From JBNLBS01 sp050303415 (GTDB taxonomy: Bacteria > Pseudomonadota > Gammaproteobacteria > Methylococcales > Methylomonadaceae): a stretch of 9,317 bases of DNA. The position numbers and the translations under genes are program-made. The notes below the pieces were generated by a model, which worked only from the letters and a program-made list of their open reading frames with translations, ran no database searches and was not told the DNA's origin. Positions 1 through 7,532 of the stretch are shown here, piece after piece (positions within the stretch are counted from its first letter, which is position 1; every line of letters begins with the position of its first letter). The stretch lies in the NCBI GenBank assembly GCA_050303415.1, contig JBNLBS010000033.1, forward strand, positions 1 through 9,317, in the 5' to 3' direction.

Positions 1-198
1 GGTGCTTTATGCTTCCTATACCCCCCGGTTGCTGGTGGTTATTCGTATTCACTGTATTTCTTTGCATTACCCTTGACTTTCTCAGCCGGGTATTTCACTT
101 CATTCTTCTCGATTTTTTGATCCATCGGCAACCCGACAATAGACCAGAAACGTCGAAAAAAGTGTGCAAAATCAGTACCTTTATATCGCAAAAAAGCC
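1..198. other. Flank downstream of the operon with no confirmed gene; protein-like minus-strand frame
   Basis: This stretch follows the stop of the methyltransferase. A minus-strand frame runs free of stops for 63 codons from 230 to a TAA at 39-41, overlapping the last 32 bases of the methyltransferase gene in another frame. Its only ATG (125-123) would give a 28-residue Lys/Glu-rich peptide starting MDQKIEKNEVKYPAEKV, with no good Shine-Dalgarno sequence before it. The upstream part reads GKAFLRYKGTDFAHFFRRFW, which has the look of a protein rather than random sequence, but I cannot assign a family. It may be a real small gene, the decayed end of a mobile or repeated element, or chance. I saw no convincing intrinsic terminator for the operon here. 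Confidence 0.35.
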
Positions 199-1623
199 TT
201 ACCCCGACACCCACCAAATAATGTTGAAGCTCAATAATTTATCTATGTCCATACAAAACAGGAAGTCTATGTCCTGCGCAATGCCAAAAAAAATGACCTC
301 GGACTGATTGGGATAATCTGTAGCATAGTGAGCACAGGGATCAATTGAATGGCTCGTTGGATCGTCTGATGATTGTTGACTGTTTTCAACGGGCTCTATA
401 CGAATATGCAGTTCGCTTACCTGCCAATGCTTGGGAATGTTTTCTTTCGCAATTCTGAATGTCGTTTTTTTGTCGATGGTAACAGTGGCTTTCTCAGATA
501 CGCCAGGCAAAGTTATATCAACTGGCCGCTTGAAATAATCTGATGGCAGAACTATGAATTTACATCGGTCTCTATCGGTTTTGTTGTTGGCGGATATTTC
601 TAAACAAACTTCTACAACACCTTCTGCTAACTTTTCATCCGGTAAAATTTTTACATGATTTATATTCGAGCTATCCACCTTAAAACCATCCACCTTAAAA
701 CCATCCACCTTAAAATCATCCACATTAAAACCAACTTCCGAGCCCTTCACTTCATTACCATTTATAAACCATCGTCTTTGCAGCGATACACTGTCATTGC
801 CGTTCAGGATAAAACTCTTTTCCCCGGATAGCAATATGTCTTTACCGGCCAGGCTGTAATTGATTTTTGGCAGTATTGCAACAGGTTTTATGTCATTATC
901 TTTAAGCGATTGGCGAACAGCGAATAGAAAACCATTCGAATAATATCCGTTTATTTTTTCATATTGAGTGATAACAAATCCGAGCCGATTCAATAAATTA
1001 CACACTACCATTTCATCATAGGATTCATGTAATTCCATAGCCACATACTTGATGTGGCGGGCCATTTCTGGTGACAGGCCTTTTAGAATGTCATACTCAG
1101 CCCCCTCACAGTCAATCTTCAAAAAAATATCTTCGCGGTTGACTAACTGTTTAATGATATTATCCAAGGTAATACAAGCAACACTTTGCATGGACACGCT
1201 GACAGCCGTTTTGTTTTTTATTCCTTCAATCAGGCCTTTTTTTGTGGTAACCATGCCTGAAGAGACACAATGTTCAGTTTCAGGAATGTAGATATCCAAT
1301 GAGGAGTTATTATCAGAGACTGCGGTATTAAAGAGCTTGACCCTGCCATGTAGACGATTTTCATCAATATTTTTTCTAAGAATATCATAATTTAGCGAGC
1401 ATGGCTCGTAGCCATAAACTTCACAGCCTTTTTCCGCAGCATAGATTGAAAAAACTCCTTGATTCGCGCCGATATCCAGTACAGTTGCACCCCGCTCAAG
1501 ATAAGCGGATTCGTCATAACAATGTCTGTTCCAGACCTCATCAATAATATAGTCTGTACCGGGATACCCCTGTATAGACATTCCGTTGGGTAATTTATAA
1601 CGTTCAACTTTGCCAAACGACAT
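199..1623 (-). CDS. FkbM-family SAM-dependent methyltransferase with Ig-like C-terminal extension
   Basis: Residues about 25-235 form an FkbM-type methyltransferase: SAM-binding motif VLDIGANQG (48-56), acidic residue in YGYEP (70-74), and the family signature FLKIDCEGAEYDILKG (167-182). FkbM proteins O-methylate sugars and polyketide-like products, and are common in polysaccharide and glycolipid clusters. The protein has 474 residues, whereas the catalytic part needs only about 230-250. Residues 245-357 resemble an Ig/PKD-like fold (RRWFINGNEV 283-292, VCLEISANN 339-347) and contain a pentapeptide repeat (299-318); residues 358-474 are unassigned. There is no signal peptide, so an Ig-like module in a cytosolic enzyme is unusual. 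The ATG at 1623 is preceded by AAAGGGGG (1628-1635), and only 10 bases separate it from the upstream stop, suggesting translational coupling. It is the last large gene of the operon; methylation of the glycan made by the first gene is inferred from context. Confidence 0.88.
   Translation of the reverse strand: MSFGKVERYKLPNGMSIQGYPGTDYIIDEVWNRHCYDESAYLERGATVLDIGANQGVFSIYAAEKGCEVYGYEPCSLNYDILRKNIDENRLHGRVKLFNTAVSDNNSSLDIYIPETEHCVSSGMVTTKKGLIEGIKNKTAVSVSMQSVACITLDNIIKQLVNREDIFLKIDCEGAEYDILKGLSPEMARHIKYVAMELHESYDEMVVCNLLNRLGFVITQYEKINGYYSNGFLFAVRQSLKDNDIKPVAILPKINYSLAGKDILLSGEKSFILNGNDSVSLQRRWFINGNEVKGSEVGFNVDDFKVDGFKVDGFKVDSSNINHVKILPDEKLAEGVVEVCLEISANNKTDRDRCKFIVLPSDYFKRPVDITLPGVSEKATVTIDKKTTFRIAKENIPKHWQVSELHIRIEPVENSQQSSDDPTSHSIDPCAHYATDYPNQSEVIFFGIAQDIDFLFCMDIDKLLSFNIIWWVSG
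673..732. repeat. Four 15-base tandem copies coding for a pentapeptide repeat in the methyltransferase
   Basis: The unit atccaccttaaaacc is repeated at 673-687, 688-702, 703-717 (one change) and 718-732 (one change). The length is a multiple of three, so the frame is kept; on the minus strand it codes for NVDDF, KVDGF, KVDGF, KVDSS within the Ig-like part of the C-terminal extension (protein residues about 300-318). It looks like a recent in-frame expansion of one loop or strand, and copy number may vary between strains. Confidence 0.93.
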
Positions 1624-1627
1624 GCGA

Positions 1628-1635
1628 CCCCCTTT
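1628..1635 (-). promoter_or_regulatory. Strong Shine-Dalgarno site overlapping the upstream stop codon
   Basis: On the minus strand AAAGGGGG is followed by TCGC and then the ATG at 1623-1621. The first bases of this site are part of the TAA stop (1636-1634) of the di-haem mosaic gene, so ribosomes ending there are already on the next initiation site. This supports both the chosen start of the methyltransferase and translational coupling of the two genes. Confidence 0.7.
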
Positions 1636-4600
1636 AAAAATGGTAACTGGACTTGAGTATCAATTCTGCAGAAGTCATTTTGTTCAACCCTTTATTGTAG
1701 GTGGCAACTGCGTATAAACGTATCTCTTTATTGTCAGTGAATTCATAGGTAGCATTGTACTCGCGCCTTGCGTTACCGCTGGCAATGACGCGACCATTTA
1801 CATACCAGGTAACTTCTGTTATGTCTGGCAGGCTGGTTGCAACAGACAAGTTCAGTGTTCGTCCTGATACTACACCAAAGTTTTTCAGGTTTTTGATTTG
1901 AAAAGCGTTAAGATTTTTTCCTGCCGCCGGCTCCTCGGAATCTATCTGTAAAAGATAGGCGATAAGATCATGACGCTCCTGCGAGGTCAGTTGATCCGTA
2001 TGTCCGTGAGCTGCACTATCCAATACATCAGCCAAGGTGTCTGCAGAGCCATCGTGTAAATAAGGAGCCGAATCATGCAAGCTGCGTAAGGTGGGTGTGT
2101 CAATGCCGGTGAGTATTTCGTTCATGCGCTTGTCAGTGTTACGAACAATGGTGCCGACATCATGGCGGTAACCTAAAGGACTATCGGTAAATTCATTGCC
2201 TCCGTGACAACTGGCGCATTTTAGCTGGATAAAAATCGCTTTTCCTTTAACCCCATTACCAATCGCACTGCCGTCGCCATGAATATCTACTGCGGTGTTT
2301 AATGTTCCATCGGCATTGCGGTGTGGTGAAAAGGGGAATTTTGTCAGCGTTGCCAGGTAAGCAGCCATATTATCAAGCTCGACGGATTTACCGGATTTGC
2401 GGTTAAACGAAAGCTGTGGACTGGATTTTTCGAAATCGACATCGCGCATGAATCCGGTGCCCCGGAAAGTCGGGCTGCGTATATCATGTTCAAAGTCTTG
2501 TATCTCGTCGAAGTTGGCGGTCCAATGTACCCGACCATGTAGCATATTACCTCGCCCCTGTAGAGCGATAGTGTTGCGAAACCCCTCTCCTACCTGATGA
2601 AAATCCCATACACGTTCATCACTGCCGCCATCCAGGTGGCAACCGGCACAGGAAATATAACCTTCAAACGACATTTTAGGATTAGCGGCGTTATAGAAAG
2701 TTCGCTTACCTGCCAGGACTGGCGCACTCATGGTTTCGTTGCTGACGGTCTCAATTGGCTTGCCGAGTGGCGTGAGTTTTGCCGTAAGACTGCCGGAAGT
2801 TCCCGCAAAAGCAGTGTAATGATAAACCTCACGGGAAAGAAACGAATGGACAAATACCGAGTTATTTTTTGGATCTACGGTTAAACCAATGGGCGCTGCA
2901 CCAAAAGATACACGGGCAATACGCTGGTATTGCTCAGTATGGGTTTTAAATACCGATAGCGCGTTATTACCCTGATGTAAAATATAGACTAACTCACCAT
3001 TCAAAGAGAACAACACAGCGCTTGCCAGACCTTGATTGTCTATATGTAAAATGCGGTCTCGCAGATAAGTATCGGTGTTTAAATCAATAACATTAATGAT
3101 TGAACGCGTGGTTGTATCGTGAGCACGCGGAACGCCATCGCGACCTAATCCTCGAAAAATGTTGTCATGCTTCGAAGACACCCATGCCTCGGATCCATCC
3201 GGTTTTATGCTGATGGAGGTTAAATAATTGACTATACCGCGACCGGTGTTATTAGTTTCTACAATGATTTTATCTTTAGGAAGCACAATAGTCTTGATGA
3301 GACTAAAGTCGGTTAAATCAACTTTGTACACTTCGCCATGATCGCGAGCAGAAATAAAGCGTGTTACCAAGAGCATGTTATCTTTCTTGGCCATAGCATA
3401 GGCTTGTGTCAATCCTTTTAACATTGAGACGTTGGATGATGACAGGGATGAATAGTCATGTGTAGATACGCCGGAATAATCGATTTTTAATAAAGCGCCA
3501 CTGCCTTGTGCGGACACATAGGCATTGTTGCTATCCATTATAACCGCGTAAGGTTGTGCTCCGGGGTGGATATTGAGTGTGTACAATAGCCGGTGCTCTC
3601 GGCCACTGACAATACTGATTGAGCCTTCATCGTAGTTAGTCACCCACATATTCCCGTGATTATCCATGGCAATACCGCGCGGGTCATTTCCGACTTTCAC
3701 CTCGGCGATTTTTGTCTGCGTGTCGGCATTGCTGATTGTTACCGTGTCATTGTCGGGGTTAACGTTCCACACAGTTCGGTTCGGCCCCATCGCAATGGAT
3801 GAAGAGCTGCTTGTACCCGCCAATGTTTTATCTGACACCACGACAGAAAATGTTGTAGAATCTTTTAAGTTGTATTCATTACGTACTTTGAGAGAAACAT
3901 CATAGATTCCTCCGGCCCGATAACGATGAGAGATTGTGTTATCACTTTTCCAGCGAGTCACCTCTCCATCGCCCCAGGAGACGTAATATTCAAGACGCCC
4001 ACCTTCCGGATCATGGGCCTTGAGTTTTACCGACACTTTATCATTAACACCTACCGTTGGATTGTCGATGACTAGTGAATCAAGGTGCGGCAGTTTGTTG
4101 GTCTGAGCGTCATCACCTGTCGAAAATGTAAAATTATATTCCTGCGCGGCATTACCCGCAATATCTTTCAGTTTTCCCGCCACCAGTTTGAACTGATAGG
4201 TGGTGTTGGGTTCCAGTGGTTCTCTTGGTGTAATGTTGATGTAATCATGATCTGAGTGGGAGACCCAGACAGGTAATTTCTTATCATCGCCTGATTTACT
4301 GATATTAAAAGCATCTTCGTTAAGAGTAGAGAGATCCAAAGTTTCATTAATAATCAAGCCAATACGAGATTTGGTGTGCATGTTTATATTATTAACACCG
4401 TTTTCCGGTGGCCAATGCCAGCCAATATAAGGCGGTTTGGTGTCCGGGCTGGCTTGAGAACAAAAGACCCGGCTATTGATACCCTGTTCTGCTCCCTGCC
4501 CACCATGTACAACCAGGTTGCCAAGCGGTAACAGGTAGGAACCTGTTCTCACGTCATTGAGGTCTTGCACAACCTCTGGAGGATCACCTTCCTCCAATGG

Positions 4601-5641
4601 CAACATATTGTATTTTTTATCGCCCAGATACATAAATTCGTCCTGAAACTGAGCATAGCGATGCAGGTTACTCCCTTCGGGGTAAATACGGGCAACATGT
4701 TTAAGTTGAGTAGGATCACGCATGTCAATAAAGTCAACTGCGTCGATAAAGCCCGTGTGGTCGTTCATGGCAAGAACAATGAACCCGCGCCACTGCGCCA
4801 TGGCATCGTATTGTTTGGTTATCGCACCCCACGGGCCACCATCGCGGATAAAATCCAGTAATCCGGGATTGGCAGGGTCGCTGATATCATAGGTTGCACA
4901 ACCGTGGGGTTGTTCGTTATCACCGCAGATACGGAGCAGGTTACCGATCATGGCCGGACGGCCTTCGAAACCTAGCTTGCTCGTGGTGATGATGGTTGAT
5001 AGCGGACCCGGCGTATAATTGAGGGGGTTTGTCGGGGAACCGCCATTAAAGGTTTTAGTTTCATCAAAAATTTGCAGCGACCCCCGATTGACCCACTGAT
5101 AAGCGGGAGGGACGTTTTTGAAACTGTAAGGATAATACACTAAACGGTGACCCGGACCGCCAATACCTTCCCAGATTTTATCTTTCGTAATATAAATGGC
5201 ATTCGGTGTGTCGGTAACCTCAACAATATCGGGCAACTTTGACAAGTCAAGCTGGGTATGTCCCGACCAGTTTTGTGAAATAACTTCTCCCATACCGACT
5301 GACTGGTGATGGCCGACATCTTTACGCGCAACATTGATTGGATTGACGCCAGTAATACCATCGGTCGTAATATTCTTCAGGTTATAAACTTTTTGATAAC
5401 CATATTTGTCTCCCGCTGCATTGATAACCAAGTAGCCTTGGTTGAACCACATGGACACAACTCGTCCATGTTGATCGGGAATATCCCAGGATTGTCCGGG
5501 AGTGCAGCTCGTTGTTGTTAAATCAAGCTGTGCGTTGGCCTGCAAAGCCGTCATTACCCCAACACTAATGATAGTCCAAGCTGAACAACACAGACGAAGA
5601 CAACGCTTCAATGGGCATCTGAAATAAACATGATTTAACAT
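1634..5641 (-). CDS. Secreted mosaic protein: two beta-propeller regions, Ig-like, PKD and di-haem cytochrome c peroxidase/MauG-like domains
   Basis: Large periplasmic or surface protein of 1335 residues. A Sec signal peptide (basic LKRCLRLCC, hydrophobic core about 21-34, cleavage after ANA37) supports the ATG at 5641, which has AAGGT at 5651-5655 nine bases upstream. Domains in order: LVIVD-type propeller-like region (about 50-395; e.g. YDISDPANPG 251-260), Big_5 Ig-like (about 400-508), PKD (about 517-602, with WGDGE 556-560), YVTN/YncE-like propeller (about 615-945), di-haem domain (about 975-1235), terminal Ig-like domain (about 1250-1332). The haem sites are CAGCH (998-1002) and CASCH (1142-1146), 144 residues apart, the usual spacing for bacterial cytochrome c peroxidases and MauG-like enzymes; RHDVGT (1159-1164), DTPTLRSL (1181-1188) and SAPYLHDG (1191-1198) are typical of that family. 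Where classic peroxidases have a Met ligand the sequence reads AAHGH (1210-1214). Peroxidase, oxidase or cofactor-maturing activity is possible; the substrate is unknown. Confidence 0.92.
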   Translation of the reverse strand: MLNHVYFRCPLKRCLRLCCSAWTIISVGVMTALQANAQLDLTTTSCTPGQSWDIPDQHGRVVSMWFNQGYLVINAAGDKYGYQKVYNLKNITTDGITGVNPINVARKDVGHHQSVGMGEVISQNWSGHTQLDLSKLPDIVEVTDTPNAIYITKDKIWEGIGGPGHRLVYYPYSFKNVPPAYQWVNRGSLQIFDETKTFNGGSPTNPLNYTPGPLSTIITTSKLGFEGRPAMIGNLLRICGDNEQPHGCATYDISDPANPGLLDFIRDGGPWGAITKQYDAMAQWRGFIVLAMNDHTGFIDAVDFIDMRDPTQLKHVARIYPEGSNLHRYAQFQDEFMYLGDKKYNMLPLEEGDPPEVVQDLNDVRTGSYLLPLGNLVVHGGQGAEQGINSRVFCSQASPDTKPPYIGWHWPPENGVNNINMHTKSRIGLIINETLDLSTLNEDAFNISKSGDDKKLPVWVSHSDHDYINITPREPLEPNTTYQFKLVAGKLKDIAGNAAQEYNFTFSTGDDAQTNKLPHLDSLVIDNPTVGVNDKVSVKLKAHDPEGGRLEYYVSWGDGEVTRWKSDNTISHRYRAGGIYDVSLKVRNEYNLKDSTTFSVVVSDKTLAGTSSSSSIAMGPNRTVWNVNPDNDTVTISNADTQTKIAEVKVGNDPRGIAMDNHGNMWVTNYDEGSISIVSGREHRLLYTLNIHPGAQPYAVIMDSNNAYVSAQGSGALLKIDYSGVSTHDYSSLSSSNVSMLKGLTQAYAMAKKDNMLLVTRFISARDHGEVYKVDLTDFSLIKTIVLPKDKIIVETNNTGRGIVNYLTSISIKPDGSEAWVSSKHDNIFRGLGRDGVPRAHDTTTRSIINVIDLNTDTYLRDRILHIDNQGLASAVLFSLNGELVYILHQGNNALSVFKTHTEQYQRIARVSFGAAPIGLTVDPKNNSVFVHSFLSREVYHYTAFAGTSGSLTAKLTPLGKPIETVSNETMSAPVLAGKRTFYNAANPKMSFEGYISCAGCHLDGGSDERVWDFHQVGEGFRNTIALQGRGNMLHGRVHWTANFDEIQDFEHDIRSPTFRGTGFMRDVDFEKSSPQLSFNRKSGKSVELDNMAAYLATLTKFPFSPHRNADGTLNTAVDIHGDGSAIGNGVKGKAIFIQLKCASCHGGNEFTDSPLGYRHDVGTIVRNTDKRMNEILTGIDTPTLRSLHDSAPYLHDGSADTLADVLDSAAHGHTDQLTSQERHDLIAYLLQIDSEEPAAGKNLNAFQIKNLKNFGVVSGRTLNLSVATSLPDITEVTWYVNGRVIASGNARREYNATYEFTDNKEIRLYAVATYNKGLNKMTSAELILKSSYHF

Positions 5642-5686
5642 AGATAATTTACCTTGAATAAAAAGAGTGAAAACTCAATTAATGTT

Positions 5687-5737
5687 CGTATTTTTCTAAT
5701 TCGCGTATTTTTCTAATTCGCGTATTTTTCTAATTCG
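5687..5737. repeat. Three exact 17-base tandem copies across the end of the ABC transporter gene
   Basis: The unit cgtatttttctaattcg occurs at 5687-5703, 5704-5720 and 5721-5737 without mismatches. The right-hand copy and part of the middle one code for the C-terminus of the ABC protein and its TAG stop (5715-5713); the remainder lies in the 71-base gap before the mosaic gene. Because 17 is not a multiple of three, each copy shifts the frame. Removing two copies restores a reading that ends EKYEH and TAA, which is probably the ancestral end. Exact identity suggests recent slipped-strand expansion. Confidence 0.95.
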
Positions 5738-7512
5738 TATGCTCCCAGAGTTTCGAGCATTAACTGTCTCGATAAACTCGAATGCCTGAGAAGATCGTCT
5801 ATTGAACCGGTAGCAACGACGTTTCCATTTGCCATGAGTATGATTTCATCAAACAGCGTTAATAAATTCATTCGGTGAAGCGACACACAAATACAGGCAT
5901 CGCGGTAACAGGTTAGTATCCGTTGCAGAATCTGCTTTTCCGTTTTGCTGTCCAGGCTTGATCCCGGTTCATCCAGCAAAATAAGGTTTGAGTGCATGGC
6001 AGCCAGAAACCCTCGAGCCAGTGCAATACGTTGTTTTTGACCTCCTGACCAATTTTTCCCTTGTTCGTTTTGCTGATCTGGATGCAGAAACTCTTGGGCA
6101 TGGGCCAGATTCAACGCTTGTTCGACCTCCTCATTCGCATACTCCTCACCAAGGGTAATATTCTGATAAACACAAGTGTCGAATATCTGTACATCTTGAC
6201 AGATTAACGTCGCCTGGCTAACCATAGTTTGGCGACTGACCGCCGACGTGTCGTGAAAGAACTGGCCGGAATCAGGCCATTCGAGGCCAGCCAATAATTT
6301 AAGTAAAGTGCTTTTTCCCGCGCCGTTGGGGCCTATAAGGGCGTAGGTTTTACCGCGTTGCAGGGATAAACTGGTAATTTTAAGGTTGGCAGGTTGACCC
6401 ATAAAGAAAGAAAAACTGATATTGGTGGCGCTAATCTTTTTCCAGTTATCATCGACTCTCTCTACATTATTTTCACTTTTGGTTTTTACTTTTTTTCCGA
6501 TATCAGGAGAAACGATAATATCGTCAAACATCTGTCGGGTGGAGTAACCGGCAATATGATTATTAAGCTCTGAAATCTGGGTAACCATGCTATGAATAAC
6601 GCCATTGACCTGACGAGCATATTCCAGCACCATGTAGACTGCGCCAAGAGCAATATTTCCGGTTGCACCTGCTTGTAAATACTGCAACCAGACAAACACC
6701 GCGACCAAACCATACAGGATCACATTGGAAAATATATCCGTGGTCGCCCATCGGATTTCATTTAAATTAAAGTCCTTGCGAATAGGTGGTAATGTATCAT
6801 TGAGTTTTTCATCGAGTGTTTTGCTAATGTATTTGTGTTTTTTTAGTGCCAATATGGAGAGAATGTTAGTTAGCGTATCTGTCAGTGTTTTAATATAAAT
6901 CCGTTCCACCCTGTAAATATCTTTCTTTACTGAAAAAGTTGCTCTATCAAAGGAAATACTCAGCAAAATCAGCATAAAATAACTGAAGGCACACAGACAA
7001 CCAACTATAGGCGAAATCATCATAAGTGCTATCATTGGCCCGATGAATGAAATGAAACTCTTCAAGTATAGAAACTGGGTTTGAGAAAATAAAAAGAGTG
7101 ACGTGGAGCTTTGATTGATGCGTTGTGCAGATTCGACAGCGTGGTGCTGTCTGTGCCAGGACAATGGCGCACGTAACACTTTGTCAACCATATCCCGCAG
7201 AAAATTGGTTCGGATATGTAACGCGACATTGCGTTCCAGGACACGACCGGGCCCGTGAAGACACCAGTTTAAGATAACACAGCCAATAACAATAGCGATA
7301 TATTTTGCCGCTTCATCCACACTTTCCAAGCCCTCGTTTTGTAGTATATTAATGGCAAAACCGGAAAACATTGGGATAAACAGTGTAATTATCTGCGCCA
7401 GGGTCAGGATACCCATGGCCAGTAAAAACATGCCTCTGAAGCCCCGTGCGTATTGCCATAAACCACGATAAATCGATGAGACACCCTGAAAAAGCGAGGA
7501 ACCCGAACTCAT
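5713..7512 (-). CDS. ABC half-transporter (fused transmembrane and ATP-binding domains), probable exporter
   Basis: Type IV (MsbA-like) exporter half, expected to act as a homodimer in the inner membrane. The membrane domain covers about residues 25-310, with helices near 27-55, 69-85, 152-187 and 257-280 plus a weaker one at 287-307; WHRQHH (119-124) lies in a cytosolic loop often seen in this group. The ATPase domain (about 358-590) is complete: Walker A GPNGAGKS (394-401), Q-loop Q439, signature WSGGQ (488-492, Trp replacing the usual Leu), Walker B ILLDEP (511-516), D-loop SSLD (518-521) and switch His546. No N-terminal peptidase domain is present, so it is not a classic bacteriocin/RTX exporter. 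An AAAGG site at 7524-7528 lies 11 bases before the ATG. It sits directly after the chitin-synthase-like gene, so a glycan or glycolipid cargo is likely, but this is inferred from context. Its last codons are formed by a 17-base tandem repeat. Confidence 0.93.
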   Translation of the reverse strand: MSSGSSLFQGVSSIYRGLWQYARGFRGMFLLAMGILTLAQIITLFIPMFSGFAINILQNEGLESVDEAAKYIAIVIGCVILNWCLHGPGRVLERNVALHIRTNFLRDMVDKVLRAPLSWHRQHHAVESAQRINQSSTSLFLFSQTQFLYLKSFISFIGPMIALMMISPIVGCLCAFSYFMLILLSISFDRATFSVKKDIYRVERIYIKTLTDTLTNILSILALKKHKYISKTLDEKLNDTLPPIRKDFNLNEIRWATTDIFSNVILYGLVAVFVWLQYLQAGATGNIALGAVYMVLEYARQVNGVIHSMVTQISELNNHIAGYSTRQMFDDIIVSPDIGKKVKTKSENNVERVDDNWKKISATNISFSFFMGQPANLKITSLSLQRGKTYALIGPNGAGKSTLLKLLAGLEWPDSGQFFHDTSAVSRQTMVSQATLICQDVQIFDTCVYQNITLGEEYANEEVEQALNLAHAQEFLHPDQQNEQGKNWSGGQKQRIALARGFLAAMHSNLILLDEPGSSLDSKTEKQILQRILTCYRDACICVSLHRMNLLTLFDEIILMANGNVVATGSIDDLLRHSSLSRQLMLETLGAYELEKYAN

Positions 7513-7532
7513 TGTGACAATAACCTTTTGTC

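Noticed and set aside
9..221. Plus-strand open frame of 70 codons beginning MLPIPPGCWWLF
   Set aside because: It opposes the operon, overlaps the end of the methyltransferase gene, has no visible ribosome site in the eight bases before it, and its Phe/Leu-rich part is the complement of the Lys/Glu-rich minus-strand frame. It cannot be excluded, but nothing positive supports it.
673..732. CRISPR-like array
   Set aside because: The copies are directly adjacent with no spacers, have a 15-base unit and keep the coding frame, so this is a coding tandem repeat.
5660..5676. Small hairpin (GAGT, TTTC loop, ACTC) followed by five T on the minus strand between the ABC and mosaic genes
   Set aside because: The stem has only four base pairs with little G+C, too weak for an intrinsic terminator, and the genes around it look co-transcribed.
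5642..5712. Possible internal promoter in the 71-base gap before the mosaic gene
   Set aside because: The stretch is A/T-rich, partly because of the 17-base repeat, but I could not identify a convincing pair of -35 and -10 boxes with proper spacing.
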